In this document: piece after piece, positions 6,550 to 11,099 of the stretch | Layout: every line of letters starts with the position of its first letter | Numbering within the stretch: the first letter of the stretch is position 1 | Assembly (NCBI GenBank): GCA_023266795.1 | Contig: JAHFPI010000048.1 | Coordinates: 1-11,099, forward strand | DNA: 11,099 bases | Reading direction: 5' to 3' | Source: Rhodospirillales bacterium | GTDB lineage: Bacteria > Pseudomonadota > Alphaproteobacteria > Micavibrionales > UBA2020 | Notes under the pieces: generated by a model | What the model saw: only the letters and a program-made list of their open reading frames with translations | Databases searched by the model: none | What the model was told of the DNA's origin: nothing | Made by a program: the position numbers and the translations under genes

Positions 6550-6697
6550 CGTTATTCTCCTGTATATAAAGTGATTAAAAAATTGACTGCAATACGTTTA
6601 TCATAACCTGAGACGAGATCAAGAAAATATTTTTATGGATAAATAATATTATAATACTTTCAGCAAATACAATTGGTTAGCGCAGAAAAGAGCGATG

Positions 6698-6726
6698 TTG
6701 TGAAATACTCCTGCCAATACTATAAT
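6698..6726 (+). promoter_or_regulatory. Sigma-70 promoter for dksA
   Basis: TTGTGA (6698-6703, 4/6 to the -35 box) is followed after exactly 17 nt by a perfect TATAAT (6721-6726). Transcription would start near 6733, giving a leader of about 27 nt before the dksA ATG. The 210-bp gap it lies in (6550-6759) is strongly AT-rich and also must hold the serpin promoter, which was not located with confidence. Confidence 0.75.
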
Positions 6727-6759
6727 GGCATCCCCGTACACTAATTCAGGTAAACAATC

Positions 6760-7203
6760 ATGAGCGCTCTGCTGGAATCATCATCGACCATTCTGCCGCC
6801 CGATTATAAGCCCTCGGAAAAAGAGAAGTTTATGAATCCGGTGATGCTGGAATATTTCCGCCAGAAACTGATGCGCTGGCGCGCCGAGCTGCTGGTCGAA
6901 TCAAACGAGACCATCAAGGAAATGCAGGAAGACAACCTGCAAAAGCCGGACATTGCCGACCGCGCTTCCGCCGAAACAGATCATGCGCTGGAATTGCGTA
7001 CGCGTGACCGTGAACGCAAGCTGATTTCCAAGATCAACGCCGCGCTCGAAAAAATCGACGAAGGCACTTACGGTTTCTGCGAAGAGACCGGCGAGCCGAT
7101 TTCCGTCGCACGGCTTGAGGCGCGTCCTATCGCCACTTTAAGCCTTGAGGCGCAGGAGCGTCACGAGCGCAAGGAACGTACGCAACGCGATATGCGCGAG
7201 TAG
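6760..7203 (+). CDS. dksA: DksA-family RNA polymerase-binding transcription factor, cysteine-poor
   Basis: This 147-residue protein is a clear DksA. DksA inserts its coiled coil into the RNA polymerase secondary channel and works with ppGpp in the stringent response. The coiled-coil tip DIADRAS (64-70) keeps the two Asp and the Ala of the essential DxxDxA motif. The stretch ALELRTRDRERKLISKI (76-92) is the conserved return helix. In the globular end, the four-Cys zinc site of E. coli DksA is reduced to a single Cys (Cys107 in YGFCEETGEPIS). The other positions are Thr, Leu and Glu or nearby residues. This form is usual in alphaproteobacteria. The start has a modest AGG 9 nt upstream and lies 27 nt from a good promoter. 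The next gene starts 25 nt after the stop with no terminator between. Confidence 0.95.
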   Translation: MSALLESSSTILPPDYKPSEKEKFMNPVMLEYFRQKLMRWRAELLVESNETIKEMQEDNLQKPDIADRASAETDHALELRTRDRERKLISKINAALEKIDEGTYGFCEETGEPISVARLEARPIATLSLEAQERHERKERTQRDMRE

Positions 7204-7228
7204 CAGCAACCAAAAGCCGGAAACCACA

Positions 7229-8197
7229 ATGGCTTTTCTGTTATTACCCACTTATCTCATACTGCATTTATGCGCAGGCTTCGCGTTGCCTTACCGGCGC
7301 GGGTTTAAGCCGTTTTTTTTCGTGCTGGTCGAAGTCGCCGGCTTTGATCTGGAGCGGCGGCTGAATCGCGAGACGCGCCCGCAGCCCGTCCGGTTTATCC
7401 GGGGGACGATAGTGGGGCTGGTGATGGGGGGCATCGGCGCGCTGGCAGGCTACGAGGTCATGTACATCTCGCACATGTCTTATGGGGTTGTTGCCGAACT
7501 GCTGTTTTTATCGCTCTGCATTAATTTCATGTCTCCGCTGAAAGCGGTGCGGCAGGTTCTCCGGCATCTCGGCAATAATGAATTGCCATTGTCCATCGCC
7601 GCCGTGCAGCCGTACCTGCGGGAGCCTCTGGATAATGCCGATGTGCATACCGTGATACGCAAGACTATCGAATTTATTGCGCTTTCGCTCAACCAGTTTT
7701 TGCTGGCGCCGGTTTTCTGGTTTCTTGCGGCGGGGCCTGTGGGCATGTCGGTATATGTGACCTATGCGGCGTTGAATCAGGCTTTCGGGCTGGCGGACGA
7801 ACGCCGCAGGTATTTCGGCAGATTCGTCAGGGTCGCCGACAGGCTGCTGAATATTATTCCGGCGATTCTCGGAACGGCCTTGCTGGCGGCAAGCGCGTTG
7901 TTTGTCAGCCGCTCCAACCCGGTGCGGGCGGTCACGACGATTCTCCGGCAGGGAGGGCTGTATCATTCCTCCTATTCAGGCTGGCTCATTGCGGCTCTTG
8001 CAGGCGGGCTGGGGGTAACATTGGGCGGGCCCGTCCGATACAGCGCCGACTATGTGGAAGAGCATCCATGGATCGGCCCGGAAGGCGCTTCCGCCCGTCT
8101 TATGCCTGAAGATTTGTCACGCGCAGCGCTGCTGCAATACGTTTTTGCGGCATGCGTGATCGGGATTGTTTCCGGGCTTGTAATTTTAAGAGCATAA
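7229..8197 (+). CDS. CbiB/CobD-like membrane protein with degenerate motifs
   Basis: This 322-residue polytopic membrane protein has hydrophobic segments near residues 5-20, 57-79, 86-103, 147-168, 170-186, 206-226, 252-267 and 301-320. The C-terminal half aligns by eye with CbiB/CobD, the enzyme joining aminopropanol phosphate to cobyric acid: APVFWFLAAGPVGMSVYVTYAALN (160-183), GLYHSSYSGWLIAALAGGLG (243-262), LGGPVRY (265-271) and PWIG (280-283). But the family's N-terminal GDP/HPV region is missing, and the ETVAENTVDG helix is replaced by RKTIEFIALSLNQF (144-157). The N-terminal half also recalls AmpE, a related family. Catalysis as in CbiB is therefore doubtful. The start at 7229 (MAFLLLP) is preferred over an upstream ATG inside dksA because it begins the first membrane helix; GGAAA precedes it weakly. 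It is probably cotranscribed with dksA. Confidence 0.7.
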   Translation: MAFLLLPTYLILHLCAGFALPYRRGFKPFFFVLVEVAGFDLERRLNRETRPQPVRFIRGTIVGLVMGGIGALAGYEVMYISHMSYGVVAELLFLSLCINFMSPLKAVRQVLRHLGNNELPLSIAAVQPYLREPLDNADVHTVIRKTIEFIALSLNQFLLAPVFWFLAAGPVGMSVYVTYAALNQAFGLADERRRYFGRFVRVADRLLNIIPAILGTALLAASALFVSRSNPVRAVTTILRQGGLYHSSYSGWLIAALAGGLGVTLGGPVRYSADYVEEHPWIGPEGASARLMPEDLSRAALLQYVFAACVIGIVSGLVILRA

Positions 8198-8217
8198 TGT
8201 CTCCAAAAAACGATTAA

Positions 8218-8234
8218 TTGTAATTATATTACAA
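8218..8234. promoter_or_regulatory. Dyad, possible operator upstream of the VWA gene
   Basis: TTGTAAT and ATTACAA form perfect 7-bp arms around a 3-nt centre. The dyad starts 20 nt after the cbiB-like stop and overlaps the -35 position (8228-8233) of a candidate promoter with TATAAT at 8250-8255. That placement suits a repressor site. No specific regulator is proposed. It lacks the GC-rich stem and T run of a terminator. Confidence 0.35.
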
Positions 8235-8255
8235 TATCATGGCGTGGTTTATAAT
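8228..8255 (+). promoter_or_regulatory. Candidate promoter for the VWA gene
   Basis: A perfect TATAAT (8250-8255) has ATTACA (4/6 to TTGACA) 16 nt upstream. If used, transcription starts near 8262 and leaves a leader of about 190 nt before the ATG at 8452. Long leaders often carry regulation, and this one has the paired hairpins described at 8348-8409. Confidence 0.4.
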
Positions 8256-8347
8256 TTAGGACTAAAAAATAGCTCATTATTTTACATTCTGTTGCATTTT
8301 CCCTCTTTTACCTATTCTTCGAAAATGATACAGTCACGCACGATCAG

Positions 8348-8409
8348 AAATGCAGTCCTGAGTCCGCCTTGAACTTTACGAGAACTTTTCTATCAGGAGT
8401 TCTGCATTT
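8348..8409 (+). promoter_or_regulatory. Leader with two mutually exclusive hairpins
   Basis: The outer stem pairs AAATGCAG (8348-8355) with CTGCATTT (8402-8409) and TCCTG (8356-8360) with CAGGA (8394-8398), with a 3-nt bulge. It ends in a T run (8407-8411), like a terminator. An alternative stem pairs AGAACT (8381-8386) with AGTTCT (8398-8403), using the same 3' bases, so both cannot form together. This is the architecture of an attenuator or RNA switch 43 nt before the start codon. No ligand is suggested, and the cobalamin B12-box was not found. Confidence 0.35.
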
Positions 8410-8451
8410 TTGTCATCGGCGCTGAAACCTCTGACCTGAGATTGCGTGTAA

Positions 8452-11099
8452 ATGGACAACAATCAAGACAGAAGAACAATCGAAAGCATCCTGCGCGAAC
8501 CGTTGACGCGCAGCAGGTTTCTTCTGAACAGCAAGATCAGGGCCGCGCAGGACGAGGAACAGCCCCAGCCCTTTACGCTGGAGGATCTCAAAAATTTCTG
8601 TAACAGCATCCGCGTAAGCGATCCGGATTTCAAAAGCGAGATACTGAACGTGCTTGAAGCGGTGCAGGTCGGGCTGGCGCCGCAGAAGCCGCAGTTTGAT
8701 ACGCCGGAAAAACAGCTGGTCTGGGGCGCTGCATTCGCCTACCTGAAGCTCAATCCGGACACCATGAAGGCATGGCAGCCCGCCAATGAAACGGGTGAGC
8801 TGAGCGAGACCGCGCTGTGGAAACAGGTGACAGGCACCCAGATGGCCTATCAGGAATTGCTGTCCCACGCCCACCACGTCCGCGAAGCGCTGCGCGACAA
8901 AGACACCAGATACGCCTGGGGCGAGCCGGGAACCGGCTTCACCTACAGCCGCCAGAAAAATATCATCGATATCGACCTGATGCAGACGATGATCGTCGGC
9001 TTCGAACATGCCCGCGCGGACGTCTACCGCGAAATCGGCCATGCGCTCCTGTCGGTCAGCTATCCGAAGCGCATGCAGGTGGTCTTCAGGGAAATGCAGC
9101 CGCTGCTGGCGAAGTCCCGTAAAGCCGCCGCCAAAAAAGGGCCGAAGCTGAAACCGGATGAATACAAGCAGCTGCGTCTTCTGAGCGCGGAGTGGTCGTT
9201 GCGCCAGATGATGTTCAATGCCGCAGAGGAGAACGTCGCCAACAGGTTCGTCTCTAACATGGGCTTGCAGATGCTGCAGGATTACAGCGTTTCGCTCAAC
9301 AACACGGCGGTGACGCATCGCGCCATCGGCCTGACGCGCCTGCCGGAGGACAAGAACGCCTCCAAGGAATTGCGCCGCTACATGAACCTCTGCAATGCCG
9401 TGCAGCTGAGCTTCTTCCAGAATAACGCGCTGTTCGAGAATACGGACGCCGGCTGGTTCCGCGTCGGCGTCGATCCGAACATGGTGCGCAAGACGGCTAC
9501 GCTGGCGCTGCGTCAGGATGACGACAAGAACGATACGGACGGCATCGCCCATGTCGATTTCGAATACCTGCGCGAATTGTGCGGCGGCCCCAAGGGCCTT
9601 GAAAACCTGCAGCCGAAGCAGCACGAGCGGCTGTACGGCTGGAACAACCTGGTAGGCCGCGTCAAGCACGCCGATCAGGAGCGCAAGGCTATTATCGAGG
9701 AAATCTGGAAGCTCTACGGGGAAGACCTGATCCAGAAAATCCTGCTTCAGGCCAACGACCAGATCGACAAGCAGCTGAAAGAAGCCAAGGAAAAACAGCA
9801 GCAGGAAGGCGAAGATCAGGACGGCGAAGAGGGCGACGAGCAGGATGGCGATGAAGGCCAAGAAGGCGGGAAGCCCCAAAAAGGCAAAAAGGGCAAGAAG
9901 TCCAAGCACGGCAAACAGCAGGGCGAACCCTCTGACGACATCGACGATGACGGCGATGATTCCGACGATTCCGACGATCAGGACGGCGACGATCAGGACG
10001 GCCAAAAAGGCAAAAAGAAAAAAGAAGAAAAGAAAAAAGAAGGCAAAAAAGGCGAAGGTGACGACGGCGACGAACAGGAAGGCGAAGAAGGCGATGAGCA
10101 GGACGGCGAGGGCGCTGAAGGCAAGCTCGGCACCGACGAAGACGATTCCGTTCCCGTTGAAGGCGCCGGCGATATGCCCAGCGTTGAGAAACCCTCCGAA
10201 GTTCCGAGCGATGAAGTAGAGCCGGGCGACGGCGAAGACGCTGACGGCGAAGGCGAAGATGCCGACGGCGATGCCCAGAGCATGGAAGATCTTGAAAAAG
10301 AAGCCGAGAAATCTGACGAAGACGGCGAAGGCGAAGAGGGCGAAGAAGCCGACGGCGAAGATGGCGAAGAGGGCGACGGAGAAGGCAAGGGTAAAGGCAA
10401 AAAACCCGGCAAGAAGCCCGGTAAAAACCAGGGCGCCGGCAAAGGCGCTGGTCACAGCGATGGCCGCTCATTGGCGGATCTTGCCAAGCAGGACTGGGCG
10501 GATTATCCGAAGCGTATTGCAGAACTGAGCGGGCCGATCAACCGTGTGCGCATTATCTTCAAGGAAATCCAGAAGAAGCAGCTGCAGCGCAAGGTTTCCA
10601 TGTCGCGTTCGCTGGACATCCTGCCGGAGAACGGCGAAGTCAAGGACCGCTTTAACATGGAGGCGCATCGTTCGCTGGCGATCAAAAAACTTACCGGCAC
10701 GGTGGAAGAGAACGACCTGAAACGGTTTCACAAGGACGAAAACAAATTTGTGCCCACCGAAGTCGATATCGTCATCATGATTGACGGTTCCGGCAGCATG
10801 GGTTCGGCTATGGGCGGCTGGAACAGCGGTAAACCTTCTCCGCTGCAAAGCGCCCTGCAGGCTGCCGCCATTCTGTATGAAGCTGCCGCCGGCAAAGATA
10901 TGCATATGAACATTTACGTCGGCATGTGGGGCGATAAAGACCCGCCCATCATGATTAAGCCCGGCGACGATCGTATTTCGATCGGCAAGGCCATGGAGAA
11001 GATGCGCGGCGGCCTCAATTCCGGAACAGATTTTGCACCTGCTGTTGTCAAAGTCGCCAAGACGATCGGCGAGCAGCGGGGCAAGAGTGGAACTCTCAG
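8452..11099 (+). CDS. Large CobT-like VWA-domain protein, cut by the window edge
   Basis: The frame is open from the ATG at 8452 to the right edge (882 codons, no stop). An in-frame TAA directly precedes the ATG, so this is the first possible start; the ribosome site is weak. Residues 1-442 form a folded domain I do not recognise. It contains EHARADVYREIGHALLS, a zincin-like HExGH with the first His replaced by Arg. Residues about 443-671 are low-complexity Glu/Asp/Gly/Gln/Lys. Residues 690-770 are basic and precede a VWA domain: VDIVIMIDGSGSMGS with MIDAS Asp778, Ser780, Ser782 and, later, Thr859 in NSGTDF. An acidic linker before a C-terminal VWA is the plan of CobT, the cobaltochelatase partner of the AAA+ protein CobS. 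CobT is about 630 residues, has a different N-terminus, and usually follows cobS, which is not here. A CobT-like protein working with a MoxR-type ATPase is more likely than true CobT. Confidence 0.85.
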   Translation, partial: MDNNQDRRTIESILREPLTRSRFLLNSKIRAAQDEEQPQPFTLEDLKNFCNSIRVSDPDFKSEILNVLEAVQVGLAPQKPQFDTPEKQLVWGAAFAYLKLNPDTMKAWQPANETGELSETALWKQVTGTQMAYQELLSHAHHVREALRDKDTRYAWGEPGTGFTYSRQKNIIDIDLMQTMIVGFEHARADVYREIGHALLSVSYPKRMQVVFREMQPLLAKSRKAAAKKGPKLKPDEYKQLRLLSAEWSLRQMMFNAAEENVANRFVSNMGLQMLQDYSVSLNNTAVTHRAIGLTRLPEDKNASKELRRYMNLCNAVQLSFFQNNALFENTDAGWFRVGVDPNMVRKTATLALRQDDDKNDTDGIAHVDFEYLRELCGGPKGLENLQPKQHERLYGWNNLVGRVKHADQERKAIIEEIWKLYGEDLIQKILLQANDQIDKQLKEAKEKQQQEGEDQDGEEGDEQDGDEGQEGGKPQKGKKGKKSKHGKQQGEPSDDIDDDGDDSDDSDDQDGDDQDGQKGKKKKEEKKKEGKKGEGDDGDEQEGEEGDEQDGEGAEGKLGTDEDDSVPVEGAGDMPSVEKPSEVPSDEVEPGDGEDADGEGEDADGDAQSMEDLEKEAEKSDEDGEGEEGEEADGEDGEEGDGEGKGKGKKPGKKPGKNQGAGKGAGHSDGRSLADLAKQDWADYPKRIAELSGPINRVRIIFKEIQKKQLQRKVSMSRSLDILPENGEVKDRFNMEAHRSLAIKKLTGTVEENDLKRFHKDENKFVPTEVDIVIMIDGSGSMGSAMGGWNSGKPSPLQSALQAAAILYEAAAGKDMHMNIYVGMWGDKDPPIMIKPGDDRISIGKAMEKMRGGLNSGTDFAPAVVKVAKTIGEQRGKSGTL

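Noticed and set aside
6564..6592. TTGCAG-N17-TTATAT as a serpin promoter on the minus strand
   Set aside because: The -10 box is poor, and transcription would begin at the ribosome site itself. The true serpin promoter remains unlocated in the AT-rich gap.
7145..7228. A longer CbiB-like protein starting at 7145
   Set aside because: The extension overlaps the end of dksA in another frame and is Arg-rich, unlike a membrane protein start. The start at 7229 begins a hydrophobic helix.
8198..8451. Cobalamin riboswitch before the CobT-like gene
   Set aside because: Looked for the conserved B12 box GCCACTG and related helices and did not find them. The 25-nt gap before the CbiB-like gene is too short for one.
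9790..10440. CRISPR-like or tandem repeat array
   Set aside because: The repetition is in-frame low-complexity coding sequence without regular repeat and spacer lengths.
8413..10455. A 680-residue open frame on the minus strand
   Set aside because: It lies antisense to the VWA gene and is mostly Phe/Ala/Leu low-complexity sequence, the mirror of GAA/GGC/GAC codons. The plus strand has recognisable domains.

Overview
The window reads as chromosomal DNA of a flagellated alphaproteobacterium. Three things support this. The flagellar block has the Caulobacter-type order: flgI, a stand-alone rod-binding protein and a FlgN/FlbY-like gene on one strand, with fliX divergent from flgI, and fliX is essentially an alphaproteobacterial gene. 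The dksA homologue is the cysteine-poor alphaproteobacterial form. The last gene is a CobT-like VWA protein of a kind common in this class. The genus cannot be fixed. A Micavibrio-like or Rhodospirillales-like lineage is compatible with the moderate GC content and the eukaryote-like genes, but that is a guess.

Layout. Positions 1-185 hold no recognisable gene, only a strong hairpin that looks like the terminator of the minus-strand flagellar operon. Positions 186-2102 (minus) are flgI, flgJ-like rod-binding protein and flgN/flbY-like, nearly abutting and so probably one mRNA. The gap 2103-2283 carries two divergent sigma-54-like promoters, one for flgI and one for fliX (2284-2712, plus). Immediately behind fliX, a near-consensus sigma-70 promoter drives a 704-residue protein with seven ankyrin repeats and a C-terminal domain resembling the GNAT-like domains of phage and effector proteins (2775-4889).

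Convergent with it is a bacterial serpin (5269-6549, minus) with an inhibitory-type hinge and no signal peptide. Between the two lies a 360-bp nested palindrome (4870-5229). Its 23-bp terminal inverted repeats match at 20 positions, and its left end supplies the last codons and the stop of the ankyrin gene.

From 6698 the plus strand has a sigma-70 promoter, dksA (6760-7203), and a CbiB/CobD-like membrane protein (7229-8197) that lacks the family's signature motifs. After a 254-bp leader region with a dyad and two mutually exclusive hairpins comes a very large open frame (8452 to the right edge, 882 codons visible). It has an unfamiliar N-terminal domain, a roughly 230-residue Glu/Asp/Gly/Lys low-complexity linker, and a CobT-like VWA domain with a MIDAS motif. 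It is cut by the window edge.

Functionally, the left third is flagellar basal-body assembly and its checkpoint regulator. The centre is an accessory island of two eukaryote-like proteins separated by a repeat element. The right third is housekeeping regulation (DksA) plus two divergent relatives of cobalamin-pathway proteins whose real roles are unclear.
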